Shown here in pieces: positions 1 to 8,141 of a DNA stretch of 64,000 nt. The notes beneath the pieces are model-generated. The model was not told the DNA's origin and ran no database searches. It was given only the letters and a program-made list of their open reading frames with translations. The translations under genes were made by a program, and so were the position numbers. This DNA comes from Vulcanimicrobiia bacterium (lineage in GTDB: Bacteria > Vulcanimicrobiota > Vulcanimicrobiia > Vulcanimicrobiales > Vulcanimicrobiaceae), in NCBI GenBank assembly GCA_025934645.1, contig JAICWY010000008.1, forward strand, positions 1 to 64,000, given 5' to 3'. How positions within the stretch are numbered: position 1 is the first letter of the stretch; each line of letters opens with the position of its first letter.

Positions 1-184
1 GGTGCATTTTCCGCTCCGGCTCCATCTCAGCAGCGCGTTCCATTTCGCGTACGAAAGACTGCGACGTGTTTTGAACTTCGCGCATGATGCGGCCGGCTTG
101 GCGCATGATGCCGGGGAGTTTCTGTTCGCCGAAAACCAGGAGCGCCAGGACGCCCAGGATCGCCATATCGGGTAGAGAGAGCAC
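1..184 (-). CDS. tatA: Sec-independent protein translocase TatA/TatB family (3' end outside window)
   Basis: Pore- or receptor-forming subunit of the twin-arginine export system in the cytoplasmic membrane. The first 61 codons are visible and run off the left edge. A short N-terminal hydrophobic helix (LPDMAILGVLALLVFGEQ) is followed by the FGxxKLP hinge and an amphipathic helix rich in R, E and Q, the standard TatA/B layout. The GTG start at 184 keeps the residues before the helix that the family needs; the ATG inside the helix (LPDM) would cut them off. AGGAAG lies about 10 bases upstream. TatA and TatB cannot be separated without the C-terminal part. It is divergent from the next gene, with a 110-bp shared upstream region. 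Confidence 0.85.
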   Translation of the reverse strand, partial: MLSLPDMAILGVLALLVFGEQKLPGIMRQAGRIMREVQNTSQSFVREMERAAEMEPERKMH

Positions 185-294
185 GGCCCTGCATCTTCCT
201 GGCGCCGCGCCCCTCAGCCTGTCCCCGCCGCGGAGGAAGGCCGGGCGGCGGTCGGCAGGGCAGTCCTCCGGCCCCGTGCAAGGTTGGGCGGCCC

Positions 295-762
295 GTGAAG
301 ATTATCTACACGCGAGGGAATCGCACCGAAACGCTCGCGTCCCTCGCTACGCTTCGAAAGATTCTGAACCGGTTTGTCGCGCATCGCGTCTTCTACGAAG
401 TCTCGAGCCGCAACAAGCGCGGGCACGAATTCTTTTCGGCCAAAAACGTCTTCGTTGTGGGCTCGATCGAGGTGGTCAATCGCGACTACCTCACGATTAC
501 TATTTTCGATGCGAACAGCCAGTGTCACTCGATCGAGATTTTGAATCCCGCGACGATGCGCATCTACGACGAGATGCCGGGAAAAGGGTTCGCGGTTTCG
601 TTTATCAGCGACGGCGAAAGCGGCGTGGAGTCGCGCTGCTACCTGCGTGACGAAGGCGAAGAAGGCGACGGCAATCTGCAGCGTACGGCGCTCGAAAAAA
701 TTACGCTGCCGCAGCTCTTCGAATATCTCGAAGAGATTACGTCCGCCGATTTGGTGAAGTAA
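295..762 (+). CDS. Hypothetical protein, 155 aa
   Basis: Not recognised. The protein is soluble, has no signal peptide or membrane helix, and is rich in short beta-strand-like stretches (VFVVGSIEVV, YLTITIF), followed by a strongly acidic segment near residues 115-130 (DEGEEGDGN) and a C-terminal helix. The GTG start at 295 was chosen because a purine-rich stretch precedes it and coding-like composition begins there. It is divergent from tatA and converges on the Clp-N-like gene, with only the stop codon between them (762/763). The codon composition matches the neighbours, so I judge it real. Function unknown. Confidence 0.7.
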   Translation: MKIIYTRGNRTETLASLATLRKILNRFVAHRVFYEVSSRNKRGHEFFSAKNVFVVGSIEVVNRDYLTITIFDANSQCHSIEILNPATMRIYDEMPGKGFAVSFISDGESGVESRCYLRDEGEEGDGNLQRTALEKITLPQLFEYLEEITSADLVK

Positions 763-1251
763 CTACAGCTTGTAGATCGCGTCGGCCAGGAAACCCGGCT
801 CGACGCGGATTGCCGCTAATACGCCCGGCGAATGCACGGCTTCGGCCGCAAAACCCAGCGCCAACTGCTTGGGATAATACTGTTCGCCCGCGCGCAGCGC
901 GCCTTCCACAAAAATCCGGAGCGCTTCGCGCGTGAGCCACATGCTGGCGCGGCTGTCGGGCGTTTTGAACGCAAGCGTGTCGTAGCGCGTTATTGCGGGC
1001 TGTTCCCCTTCGGGAAAGAACTCCTCGATGGCGCGGACCGTGCCGAAGTTCTCATCGAGGTCGGCCGACAGAACTTTCTCGCGGTTCACCACACCGGCAA
1101 TCGCGGGACCGATGCCCGGATCGTCCAGCAGCGCGAGCAAAAGCGCACGCGGCGTGATAAACGGTTCGCGCAACTCTTGGGCTTTTCGCGCGGCGTTGCG
1201 CATGACTCCGAGCAATTCTTCGGAGAGCGCAATCTGCTCGAGCTCGGCCAT
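763..1251 (-). CDS. Clp N-terminal-domain-like protein without ATPase
   Basis: 162-aa soluble protein. Residues about 5-60 resemble one Clp repeat (double Clp-N domain) of ClpA/B/C: a helix with SEELLGVMRNAARKAQ, then TPRALLLALLDDPGIGPAI, like the T-x-HLLLALL core of those domains. A second similar helical segment may lie at 105-160 (MWLTREALRIFVEGAL). There is no Walker A motif and no AAA+ module, so if the assignment is right it is a stand-alone Clp-N domain, perhaps an adaptor or substrate-binding protein. ATG at 1251 has AAAGGAAG upstream. It lies 3 bases after the TPR gene and is almost certainly co-transcribed with it. Confidence 0.6.
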   Translation of the reverse strand: MAELEQIALSEELLGVMRNAARKAQELREPFITPRALLLALLDDPGIGPAIAGVVNREKVLSADLDENFGTVRAIEEFFPEGEQPAITRYDTLAFKTPDSRASMWLTREALRIFVEGALRAGEQYYPKQLALGFAAEAVHSPGVLAAIRVEPGFLADAIYKL

Positions 1252-1254
1252 TGG

Positions 1255-1737
1255 TTACTTCCTTTGCTTCTTGACGACGCGGCCCTCCAAGCGCGTCGCG
1301 CGCCGCAATGCCCGGACCGCATCGCCGGTGCGCCCCAACCGTTTGTAGGCGACCCCGAGGTTATGGTGCGCGGGCGCATAGTCTTCGTCGCTGAGCATCG
1401 CGCGTTCGTACCAGCGGATCGCTTCTTCAACGTCCCCGGCTTCCAGATGCAAATTTCCCGCGTTGACCAGCGCGGGTGCATAGCGCGGATCCGCGGCGAG
1501 CGCGTCGTCGAATGCCGCGCGCGCGTCCTGCGGCCGGTGCAGATCGATCAGCGCGACGCCGCGCTTGTTGTGGATCGCCGGCAGTTCGGCGCGCGGCGTC
1601 GCCGGATCCGCGAGCAGCGCGTCAAGGCGCGCCAGCCCGTCTTCGTACCGGTGCTGCGCGATGTCGCGTAGCGCCAGTTCGAACGGCGTGTAAAGCGCCG
1701 GGCGGAAAAGAGCGAGAAATCTGCGGAGGTTGAACAC
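1255..1737 (-). CDS. TPR-repeat protein
   Basis: 160-aa protein of tetratricopeptide-like helical pairs. Repeats are visible around residues 50-85 (AIHNKRGVALIDLHRPQDAR), 85-118 (APALVNAGNLHLEAGDVEEA) and 119-152 (APAHHNLGVAYKRLGRTGDA), each with the W/Y/L-G-A pattern of TPRs. An N-terminal basic stretch precedes them. TPRs mediate protein contacts, so this could be the partner of the downstream Clp-N-like protein. GTG at 1737 is chosen because longer forms would run antisense through trmD. It is divergent from trmD with a 9-bp gap. Confidence 0.7.
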   Translation of the reverse strand: MFNLRRFLALFRPALYTPFELALRDIAQHRYEDGLARLDALLADPATPRAELPAIHNKRGVALIDLHRPQDARAAFDDALAADPRYAPALVNAGNLHLEAGDVEEAIRWYERAMLSDEDYAPAHHNLGVAYKRLGRTGDAVRALRRATRLEGRVVKKQRK

Positions 1738-1746
1738 TCGAAGCCT

Positions 1747-2448
1747 ATGTTCACGATCGACGTCCTCACGCTCTTCCCCGAGGTGTTCGCGCCGTTCGTG
1801 GGCCTCTCGATCGTCGGCCGCGCCGTGGAGGCGGGCATCGTTCAGGTGCGCTACCACCACGTGCTGGACGCCCTTACCGGAAAGGAACGCGCCGACGATG
1901 TGCCGTTCGGCGGCGGACCCGGCATGGTGCTGCGCATAGAACCGCTCGCCCGCATTCTGGACGAGATCGTCGCCGCTGCCCCGGTTGATGAGCGCCGCCT
2001 CATCGCCGTCCCCTCGCCCGGCGGTAAGCCCTTCACGCAGACGGACGCCAAGCGTTTTGCCGGCGAACTCGACCGGCTGGTTTTTATTTGCGGCCATTAC
2101 GAGGGCATCGACGAGAGGCTCGCGGCGCTCTACCCCATCGAGGAGTTCTCGCTCGGCGATTTCGTGTTGACCGGCGGCGAGCTGCCGGCGCTTGCGATGA
2201 TGGATGCGACGGTGCGCCTGCTGGAAGGCGCCGTCCGGGCCGAGTCTCTCGAAGAGGAGTCCTTTGAAGGCGGCACCCTTGACTACCCCAGCTACACCCG
2301 CCCGGCCGTCTTCCGGGGGATCAGCGTGCCGGACGTGCTCCTCTCGGGCAATCATGCAGCCATCGCGGCCTGGCGCCGGGAAGCTTCCCGCGAGCGCACC
2401 CGGGCGCGCCGCCCGGATTTAGGGTTGCCGGGCCCCGAGAAGGCGTGA
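1747..2448 (+). CDS. trmD: tRNA (guanine-N1-)-methyltransferase TrmD
   Basis: Methylates N1 of G37 in tRNAs reading CNN codons, using S-adenosylmethionine, and thereby prevents +1 frameshifting. 233 aa, normal for the family. The trefoil-knot SPOUT signatures are present: GGGPGM near residue 57, ICGHYEG near 114, and [13 protein letters not shown] near 140. The C-terminal YTRPAVFRG and [14 protein letters not shown] segments are also typical. The ATG at 1747 begins with the family's standard [12 protein letters not shown]. It leads the plus-strand operon; rplS follows by 70 bp, the conserved trmD-rplS order. Confidence 0.97.
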   Translation: MFTIDVLTLFPEVFAPFVGLSIVGRAVEAGIVQVRYHHVLDALTGKERADDVPFGGGPGMVLRIEPLARILDEIVAAAPVDERRLIAVPSPGGKPFTQTDAKRFAGELDRLVFICGHYEGIDERLAALYPIEEFSLGDFVLTGGELPALAMMDATVRLLEGAVRAESLEEESFEGGTLDYPSYTRPAVFRGISVPDVLLSGNHAAIAAWRREASRERTRARRPDLGLPGPEKA

Positions 2449-2518
2449 TAGAATCCGTTGGTTGCCGTGGGTTCTCCATGGCTTTCGCAGTTTTCGTGCT
2501 TATCATAAGAAGAGTGTC

Positions 2519-2869
2519 ATGAACGTCATCGATGTTTTGAACCAAGAACAGCGCAAGGAGAGCGTTCCGGAATTCCGTCCCGGCGACACGGTCAAGGTGT
2601 ACTCGAAAGTCGTCGAAGGCGGCAAAGAACGCGTTCAGATGTTCGAAGGCGTCGTGACGGTGCGCAAGGGCGGCGGAGCCCAAGAGTCGATCACGGTGCG
2701 CCGCGTGGCGCACGGAGTGGGCGTCGAGAAGTCTTTCCTCGTGCACAGCCCGCGCGTCGATCGCATCGAGGTCAGCAAGCGCGGCATCGTACGCCGCAGC
2801 CGCCTGTACTATCTGACCGAGAAGATCGGTAAGGCCGCGCGCATCAAAGAGAAGAAAGCTGCCCGCTAA
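2519..2869 (+). CDS. rplS: 50S ribosomal protein L19
   Basis: Large-subunit protein at the 30S-50S interface. 116 aa, matching the usual length of about 115. Typical segments are [35 protein letters not shown] and the C-terminal [18 protein letters not shown]. The ATG at 2519 has AAGAAGAG just upstream; an upstream in-frame start at 2462 would add a 19-residue tail not seen in L19. Its 3' end overlaps the likely non-canonical start of the first lepB gene by 11 bases. Confidence 0.97.
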   Translation: MNVIDVLNQEQRKESVPEFRPGDTVKVYSKVVEGGKERVQMFEGVVTVRKGGGAQESITVRRVAHGVGVEKSFLVHSPRVDRIEVSKRGIVRRSRLYYLTEKIGKAARIKEKKAAR

Positions 2870-3623
2870 TCTCGCTCTGACGCCACTGCAGTTACTCGGG
2901 TTAATCGGCGTTTTCGCCGTCGCCCGGGTCGCGCTCAGTTTACGGCCCGTTGCAACGGCCGGAGATACACCGGCCGCAACGGCGGTCGTGCGCGAGTACC
3001 TCGACGCGTTTATCGTCGCGGGACTACTCGCGCTTTTTCTTATCACGTTCGTGGTGCGCACGTTCTACATTCCATCGGAGTCGATGCAGCCGACGCTGCA
3101 GCAGCGCGACGTTCTGCTCGTAAACGAATTCGCGTACCGCTTGGGCGCGCCGCACCGCGGCGACATCGTGGTTTTCCGGCCGCCGATCGCTTCGACGAGC
3201 AGCTTCATCAAACGGGTGATCGCCGTGCCCGGCGATACGCTGCGCATCGAGAACGGCGTCGTTTACGTAAACGGCAAACCGCTGCGCGAGCCGTACATCG
3301 CCGAGCAGCCCGACTACAATTTAAAAATCGCCCATTACGGCATCGACGTCGATAACGGCGCTGGTTACGAACCGCTGAACGCGGCCGAAGCGAACATCCC
3401 GCCGCGTAAACTTTGGAGCGCGCCCGACCGCGTGCCCGCCGGTTTTTACTTCGTAATGGGCGACAACCGGAATGATTCCGAAGATTCACACGTGTGGGGT
3501 TTCGCGCAGATGCGCGGACATTTCGCCTCGGGCCCGCTTGCGAAAACCGCAACAACCGCCGATTTTACGGGTAGGGCATTCTTACTGTTGTGGCCGTTCG
3601 ACCGGCTGCGGATTCTAAATTGA
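2859..3623 (+). CDS. lepB: Signal peptidase I (first of three)
   Basis: Membrane serine/lysine endopeptidase that removes signal peptides from exported proteins. Box B SESMQPT carries the catalytic Ser, box [12 protein letters not shown] the catalytic Lys, and box [11 protein letters not shown] is intact, so the enzyme should be active. The first canonical start is GTG 2988, just before the membrane helix. However, the frame upstream, open from 2817, encodes [16 protein letters not shown] and SLRPV, clearly homologous to the N-terminus of the next lepB. No ATG, GTG or TTG lies in that stretch. CTG 2859, with GAGAAGAAAG just upstream, is the best candidate. If GTG 2988 is used, the first helix is lost. 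Confidence 0.92.
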   Translation: MPANLALTPLQLLGLIGVFAVARVALSLRPVATAGDTPAATAVVREYLDAFIVAGLLALFLITFVVRTFYIPSESMQPTLQQRDVLLVNEFAYRLGAPHRGDIVVFRPPIASTSSFIKRVIAVPGDTLRIENGVVYVNGKPLREPYIAEQPDYNLKIAHYGIDVDNGAGYEPLNAAEANIPPRKLWSAPDRVPAGFYFVMGDNRNDSEDSHVWGFAQMRGHFASGPLAKTATTADFTGRAFLLLWPFDRLRILN

Positions 3624-3690
3624 ACGTTGCATTGCGGCGCCCACGGGGAGAGTTTATGTCGCCAGAAAGGTTTATGCGCCATGAGGCAAT

Positions 3691-3737
3691 GGGGGCCCCA
3701 ACTTGTTGGGGGGCGCGGAGCCTAGGGCGGAGCGCCG
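3691..3737. repeat. GC-rich inverted-repeat element between lepB copies
   Basis: CCCCAA (3696-3701) pairs with TTGGGG (3706-3711) around a CTTG tetraloop. GGCGC (3712-3716) pairs with GCGCC (3732-3736). GCGGAGC is directly repeated at 3715-3721 and 3727-3733. No T-tract follows, so it is not a standard terminator. The tight nested structure resembles dispersed intergenic palindromes (REP-like). It lies in the only sizeable gap of the operon, between the first and second lepB. Whether it recurs in the genome cannot be seen from this window. Confidence 0.45.
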
Positions 3738-3744
3738 TTTAACA

Positions 3745-4500
3745 ATGGGCGCGATCGCTGTTACACCATTTGAATTACTTGGCTTAGTGGCCGTCTTTGT
3801 CGTCGCGCGGATCGTTTTGACGCTGCGGCCGGTAAAGGCGAACTCGCAAGGCAAGTCGACCTCTTTCGCGCGCGAATACCTGGACCCGTTCATCTATGCG
3901 GGCATCGCGGCTTTTCTGCTGATCACGTTCGTCGCGCGGACGTATTACATTCCGTCGGGTTCGATGATTCCGACGCTGCAGATCGGCGACGTGCTGCTCG
4001 TCAACAAGTTTCAGTACCGCTTTCAAGCGCCGCACGAAGGCGACGTCGTCGTCTTCCCGCCGCCGGTGCCGACCACCGACGATTTCATCAAACGCGTCAT
4101 CGCGCGTCCGGGCGACACGCTTCGCATCGAGCACGGCGTCGTGTACGTCGACGGGAAAGCGCTCGACGAGCCCTACATCGCCGAACGTCCGAATTACAAT
4201 CTAGTCGTAAAGGACTACGGTGTTTACGTCGACACGGGAGCGGGCTATCAAGCGCTCACGCCCGATTCGGCGAATATTCCGCCGCGTAAAGACTGGAGCG
4301 CGCCCGACCGGATCCCCAAGAACTGCTACTTCATGATGGGCGATAACCGCAACGATTCGGAAGATTCCCACATCTGGGGCTTCGCGCAAAACAGCGGTAC
4401 GTTCGCTACCGGACCGGAAGCCGGAAAAGCCGTGCACTTCACGGGTCACGCATTCTTGATATTCTGGCCCCTCAGTCACGCCCGGATTTTGAGCCGCTAG
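3745..4500 (+). CDS. lepB: Signal peptidase I (second of three)
   Basis: Paralogue of the preceding lepB, very similar along its length. An extra N-terminal hydrophobic segment (TPFELLGLVAVFVVARIVL) precedes a second membrane helix (FIYAGIAAFLLITFVARTYYI). Box B is SGSMIPTL with the catalytic Ser, box D FIKRVIARPGD with the catalytic Lys, and box [12 protein letters not shown]. The 251-residue product is complete. ATG 3745 was preferred over TTG 3703, because 3703 lies inside the upstream hairpin and adds an arginine-rich tail absent from the family. The tandem position and closeness to the first copy indicate a local duplication. Confidence 0.95.
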   Translation: MGAIAVTPFELLGLVAVFVVARIVLTLRPVKANSQGKSTSFAREYLDPFIYAGIAAFLLITFVARTYYIPSGSMIPTLQIGDVLLVNKFQYRFQAPHEGDVVVFPPPVPTTDDFIKRVIARPGDTLRIEHGVVYVDGKALDEPYIAERPNYNLVVKDYGVYVDTGAGYQALTPDSANIPPRKDWSAPDRIPKNCYFMMGDNRNDSEDSHIWGFAQNSGTFATGPEAGKAVHFTGHAFLIFWPLSHARILSR

Positions 4501-4518
4501 CGGAGAAGCAAAGCTTCC

Positions 4519-5025
4519 GTGCTCCAACTGCATTGGCGTTCGGTCGCAAGCGCAACAGTACAAATAGCGGTCCTCGCTTTATTGGCGCTGGCCTTCTTCT
4601 TGCGCACGCCGCAGGTTTCAGGCCTCTCGATGGCGCCGCATATCGCGTCGGGAGAGTTCGTGCTCATCAACACCATGGCGTACCGCCTGCACGGGCCGGC
4701 ACACGGCGACATTATCGCGTTTCACCACGACGGACCCACGGCCGAGACGTTCATCAAGCGCGTCATCGGTTTGCCCGGTGACCGCATTCGCATCGATCGC
4801 GGACGCGTATTCGTCAACGGCGCGCCGCTCGACGAGCCCTACGTGCGGTTCCCCGACGACCGCAGCTTTGCTGAAGTAACGGTTCCGGCCGGCTCCCTTT
4901 ACGTGCTCGGCGACAACCGCGCGGACAGCGAGGATTCGCGCGCCTTCGGGTTCGTCGCGCAGAGCGAAGTGATGGGCCGGGGGGTCGCGGGTATCTGGCC
5001 GATCGCGCATCTCGGCGCATTATGA
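4519..5025 (+). CDS. lepB: Signal peptidase I (third, short form)
   Basis: 168-aa signal peptidase, shorter than the two upstream copies and less similar to them. One N-terminal membrane helix (VQIAVLALLALAFFL) is followed by SGLSMAPHI with the catalytic Ser, FIKRVIGLPGDRIRI with the catalytic Lys, and GDNRADSEDSRAFG. It lacks the insertion between box D and box E found in the first two (the segments [17 protein letters not shown] and NLVVKDYGVYVDTGAGY). The GTG at 4519 has GGAGAAG about 11 bases upstream. It follows the second lepB by 18 bp, in the same operon. Confidence 0.94.
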   Translation: MLQLHWRSVASATVQIAVLALLALAFFLRTPQVSGLSMAPHIASGEFVLINTMAYRLHGPAHGDIIAFHHDGPTAETFIKRVIGLPGDRIRIDRGRVFVNGAPLDEPYVRFPDDRSFAEVTVPAGSLYVLGDNRADSEDSRAFGFVAQSEVMGRGVAGIWPIAHLGAL

Positions 5026-5032
5026 CGAGTGC

Positions 5033-5869
5033 GTGATGAATAACACCCCTAGCCTGCGCAACGAATTCGAACAGGTCGTTCAATGGTATCCCGGCCACAT
5101 GGCCGCGGCCATGCGCCGCATCGACGACTACATGAAGCTCATCGACATCGTGATCGAGGTGGTCGATGCGCGCGTGCCGCACAGCGGCGCGAATCCTATG
5201 CTCGACGCCATCGCAGGCAAACGGCCGCGCCTGCTGGTTCTGAACCGTGAAGATCTTGCCGACCCGCTTGCAACGGCGCGCTGGCTGAGCTATTTTGCCA
5301 AACGCCGGCGGGTCATCGCGATCAACGGACGCGAACAAAGCAGCGTCGCGAAAGCCAATTACTATTTGGGACAGCTCGCGCAAGGCGCCCGCGGAACGCA
5401 GCGCGCCATCGTCGTCGGTCTACCGAACTCCGGCAAATCCTCCATCATCAATGGTTTGCTGCGGCGCGCGGCAGCGAAAACCGAAGACCGCGCCGGCGTG
5501 ACGCGATCGCTGCAGTGGTTTAGAGTCGGCGCAAATTTGGAATTGATGGACTCGCCGGGCATCCTCGTGCCGAAGATATCCTCGCCCGATGCGCAGTGGA
5601 AGCTTGCGCTCGTGGGCGCGGTGCCCCGCGAACGTTACGACCCCGAAGACATCGCCATCCGTTTTCACCGCTGGCTCACCACCGGCACGAACGGCCGCAC
5701 GAAAGTGCCGGACTTGGAAACATTCTCCCGCGCGCGCGGTTTCATGCGCCGCGGCGGCGAAGTGGACTATCACAACGCCGCTCAGTCGTACATCAAAGAC
5801 TTCAACGACGGAAAATTCGGACGCATCACCTTGGAGCAAGCACCTAAAGATGACGCCGAAACAGCGTAA
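5033..5869 (+). CDS. rbgA: Ribosome biogenesis GTPase RbgA (YlqF)
   Basis: Circularly permuted GTPase needed for late assembly of the 50S subunit. The motif order is permuted: G4 LVLNRED near residue 65 comes before G1 GLPNSGKSS near 130 and G3 DSPGI near 175, diagnostic of the YlqF/YawG family. The N-terminal WYPGHMAAAMRRI segment is the family hallmark. A C-terminal ANTAR-like helical part is shortened. Start GTG 5033 or ATG 5036 cannot be separated. It overlaps rnhB by 20 bases; the rbgA-rnhB pair after trmD-rplS-lepB is a well-known conserved order. Confidence 0.94.
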   Translation: MMNNTPSLRNEFEQVVQWYPGHMAAAMRRIDDYMKLIDIVIEVVDARVPHSGANPMLDAIAGKRPRLLVLNREDLADPLATARWLSYFAKRRRVIAINGREQSSVAKANYYLGQLAQGARGTQRAIVVGLPNSGKSSIINGLLRRAAAKTEDRAGVTRSLQWFRVGANLELMDSPGILVPKISSPDAQWKLALVGAVPRERYDPEDIAIRFHRWLTTGTNGRTKVPDLETFSRARGFMRRGGEVDYHNAAQSYIKDFNDGKFGRITLEQAPKDDAETA

Positions 5870-6551
5870 AGCCAAGAACGCCTACGAACGGGAGCGCCGC
5901 CGTTTGCAGCGGCTGCACGCCTTCGAGAACGCCGCGCGCGAACGCGGGTTCACCTACATCGGCGGCGTTGATGAAGTGGGACGCGGCCCGCTCGCCGGAC
6001 CGGTCGTCGCCGCGTGCGTGGTCTGCGACGGTCCCTTGATGATCCGCGGCCTGAACGATTCCAAACAAGTGCGCCCCGAACTGCGCGTCGAGATCGCCGG
6101 AGAGATCAAAGAGCGCAGTTGCGCGTGGGCGGTCGGCGTTGCCAGCGTCGAAGAGATCGACCGCCTCAATATCTATTGGGCGAGCGTCCTGGCCATGGAG
6201 CGCGCGATCGCCGCGCTGCACGTCGCGCCCGAGTACCTGATTACCGACGCCGTGCGCATCAAGTCGTTCGCCGCGCCGCAAGAGCCGCTGATTAAGGGCG
6301 ACGCGCGCAGCGCCATGGTCGCGGCCGCTTCCATCGTCGCGAAAGTGTACCGCGACGGCCTCCTGACTCAGCTGCACGAAACGGATCCTCGTTACGGCTT
6401 TGCCGATCACAAGGGCTACGCCACGCCCGACCACCTTGCGGCGCTCAAGGCTTACGGTCCCTCCCCGCACCACCGGTCCGGCTGGTATCGCGTTCGCGAG
6501 GCTCAGCTGGCCTTCGGCTTCGAATCCGGTGAGCCGGTTGCGGCCGGATAA
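5850..6551 (+). CDS. rnhB: Ribonuclease HII
   Basis: Endonuclease that cuts the RNA strand of RNA-DNA hybrids and single ribonucleotides in DNA. Visible acidic metal ligands are the Asp and Glu of GGVDEVGRGPLAGP near residue 39, the Asp of ITDAVRIK and the Asp of KGDARSAMVAAASI. The HKGYATPDH and PSPHHRSG segments are typical. 233 aa. ATG 5850 gives a basic N-terminal helix (MTPKQRKAKNAYERERRR) and overlaps the end of rbgA; longer in-frame forms would run through rbgA. The 3' end overlaps yraN. Confidence 0.95.
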   Translation: MTPKQRKAKNAYERERRRLQRLHAFENAARERGFTYIGGVDEVGRGPLAGPVVAACVVCDGPLMIRGLNDSKQVRPELRVEIAGEIKERSCAWAVGVASVEEIDRLNIYWASVLAMERAIAALHVAPEYLITDAVRIKSFAAPQEPLIKGDARSAMVAAASIVAKVYRDGLLTQLHETDPRYGFADHKGYATPDHLAALKAYGPSPHHRSGWYRVREAQLAFGFESGEPVAAG

Positions 6552-6879
6552 CGGCTCGAAAGGCCGCGCGGGCGAAGACGCCGCGGCCGCATATCTGGAG
6601 CATGCCGGCTACCGCATCGTGCGGCGCAACTTGCGCCTGCCGGGGGGCGAGGTCGATCTGCTCTGCCGCGACGGCCAGACCATCGTGTTCGTCGAGGTCA
6701 AAGCGCGCACGTCCGCCCGCTTCGGCCGGGCCCTGAGCGCGGTGGACGCGCGGAAACGCGCTACGCTTCGCAGGCTCGCGGCCGATTACGTACAAATCGT
6801 TGCTCCAAACGCCGGCGTCCGGTTCGACGTCGTAGCCGTGGACGGAGACCGCATCACGTTGCACCGGAACGCGTTCTGA
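6529..6879 (+). CDS. yraN: UPF0102 family YraN-like endonuclease-fold protein
   Basis: 116-aa protein of the YraN family, whose members have a restriction-endonuclease-like fold and are commonly found next to rnhB. Family features are GRAGEDAAAAYLEHAGY near the N-terminus, the GEVDLLCRDG and IVFVEVKAR motif with the D-ExK pattern, and FDVVAVDG near the end. The biochemical role is not firmly known. GTG 6529 gives the usual family length and overlaps rnhB by 23 bases; TTG 6538 is an alternative. The kinase gene follows 5 bases later. Confidence 0.88.
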   Translation: MSRLRPDNGSKGRAGEDAAAAYLEHAGYRIVRRNLRLPGGEVDLLCRDGQTIVFVEVKARTSARFGRALSAVDARKRATLRRLAADYVQIVAPNAGVRFDVVAVDGDRITLHRNAF

Positions 6880-6884
6880 GGGGA

Positions 6885-8138
6885 ATGGACACTTTTATTG
6901 GGCGCACCCTCACGGGCCGCTATGAGATCAAGGAGCTTATAGGGCGCGGAGGCACGGCCGACACGTACCGCGCGCTCGACAAAACGCTCGAGCGTGAAGT
7001 TGCGATCAAGGTCCTCATCGATCGTTCCGATGACGTTAATTTGCGTTTCCTTCGCGAAGCGCAAGCGATGGCGAAACTCAACCATGCCAACATCGTGCAG
7101 GTTTTCGACGTCGGGCAAGAATCCGGCATCTCGTACATTGTGATGGAGCTCGTGCGCGGCAAGACGCTGCGCGATCTCGAAGGCGGATCGCTCTCCTACC
7201 GCCAGGCGCTCGGGTATCTGACCGACATCTTGGAAGCGCTCGAGTACGCGCACAACGAAGGCATCATCCACCGCGACATCAAGCCGTCGAATATCATGAC
7301 GGTCGAAGACGCGAAGCACGTGAAGGTCATGGACTTCGGTCTCGCGCGCCGCACGAGCGACATGACGCAGACCACGCGCACGGGCCAGATCGTGGGAACG
7401 ATCGGGTATCTCGCGCCGGAACGCTTCTTGAGTAAACCGGCCGACATTCGCAGCGATCTGTATTCCGTCGGCATTGTGATGTACGAGATCTTCACCGGCA
7501 CCGTGCCGTTCCGCAACGACAAGGACGATCTGGTAGCGACGATCTTCTCGCACGTACACGATGCGCCTACGCCGCCGCACGAGATCAACCGCAACATTCC
7601 CGAGGCGCTCGAGCGCGTCATCATGAAAGCGATCGACAAAGACCCGGGCAAACGCTATCAGACCGCGCGCGACTACATGAACGATCTGCAGTTCTTGCTC
7701 TCGCCCTCGCCCGTTGCGAAGAAATCGCCGCCCACCGAGCGCCGTGCCGCGCCGCAAGCCGACCCGGGATTGCGTCAGGCCCTCGACCGCGCGCTTGCGC
7801 CAAGCCGTAACCGCAACGACGCCTATGAAGCCGTGCTCAAGGGCATGCTGGCCACGCGCCGCCGCCGGTACGACGAGGCGAAAGATCACTTCATGGGCGC
7901 GCTCGCCGAACTCGCTGCAGTCGACAACCGTTTGGAGCATGCGAAGACTGCGCTCAAATACGGCACGATGATCTTGCAGAAGGCCTCGGACGGCATTCGC
8001 GAGCGCACCGAGATCCGCGACGGACTGAGCAAACTGAGCGACGCGCTCGAAGTGTTCCGCGACTACGATCTCGCAGAGCAAATGAGCGAGACGGAATACC
8101 TGATAAATGCCCTGGAGCGAACAGCGATAGGCTATTAG
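6885..8138 (+). CDS. Serine/threonine protein kinase (Hanks type), soluble
   Basis: Eukaryotic-type Ser/Thr kinase. The kinase domain occupies residues about 10-270, with the glycine-rich loop IGRGGTADTY, catalytic Lys in VAIKVL, HRDIKPSN catalytic loop, DFG, and GTIGYLAPE in the P+1 loop. A Pro/Ala-rich linker (about 275-300) leads to a C-terminal helical domain of about 130 residues with TPR-like character (YDEAKDHFMGALAEL). There is no transmembrane segment and no PASTA domain, so it is probably cytoplasmic. GAGGGGA precedes ATG 6885. It ends the housekeeping operon; the link to translation or secretion genes is positional only. Confidence 0.93.
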   Translation: MDTFIGRTLTGRYEIKELIGRGGTADTYRALDKTLEREVAIKVLIDRSDDVNLRFLREAQAMAKLNHANIVQVFDVGQESGISYIVMELVRGKTLRDLEGGSLSYRQALGYLTDILEALEYAHNEGIIHRDIKPSNIMTVEDAKHVKVMDFGLARRTSDMTQTTRTGQIVGTIGYLAPERFLSKPADIRSDLYSVGIVMYEIFTGTVPFRNDKDDLVATIFSHVHDAPTPPHEINRNIPEALERVIMKAIDKDPGKRYQTARDYMNDLQFLLSPSPVAKKSPPTERRAAPQADPGLRQALDRALAPSRNRNDAYEAVLKGMLATRRRRYDEAKDHFMGALAELAAVDNRLEHAKTALKYGTMILQKASDGIRERTEIRDGLSKLSDALEVFRDYDLAEQMSETEYLINALERTAIGY

Positions 8139-8141
8139 CCC

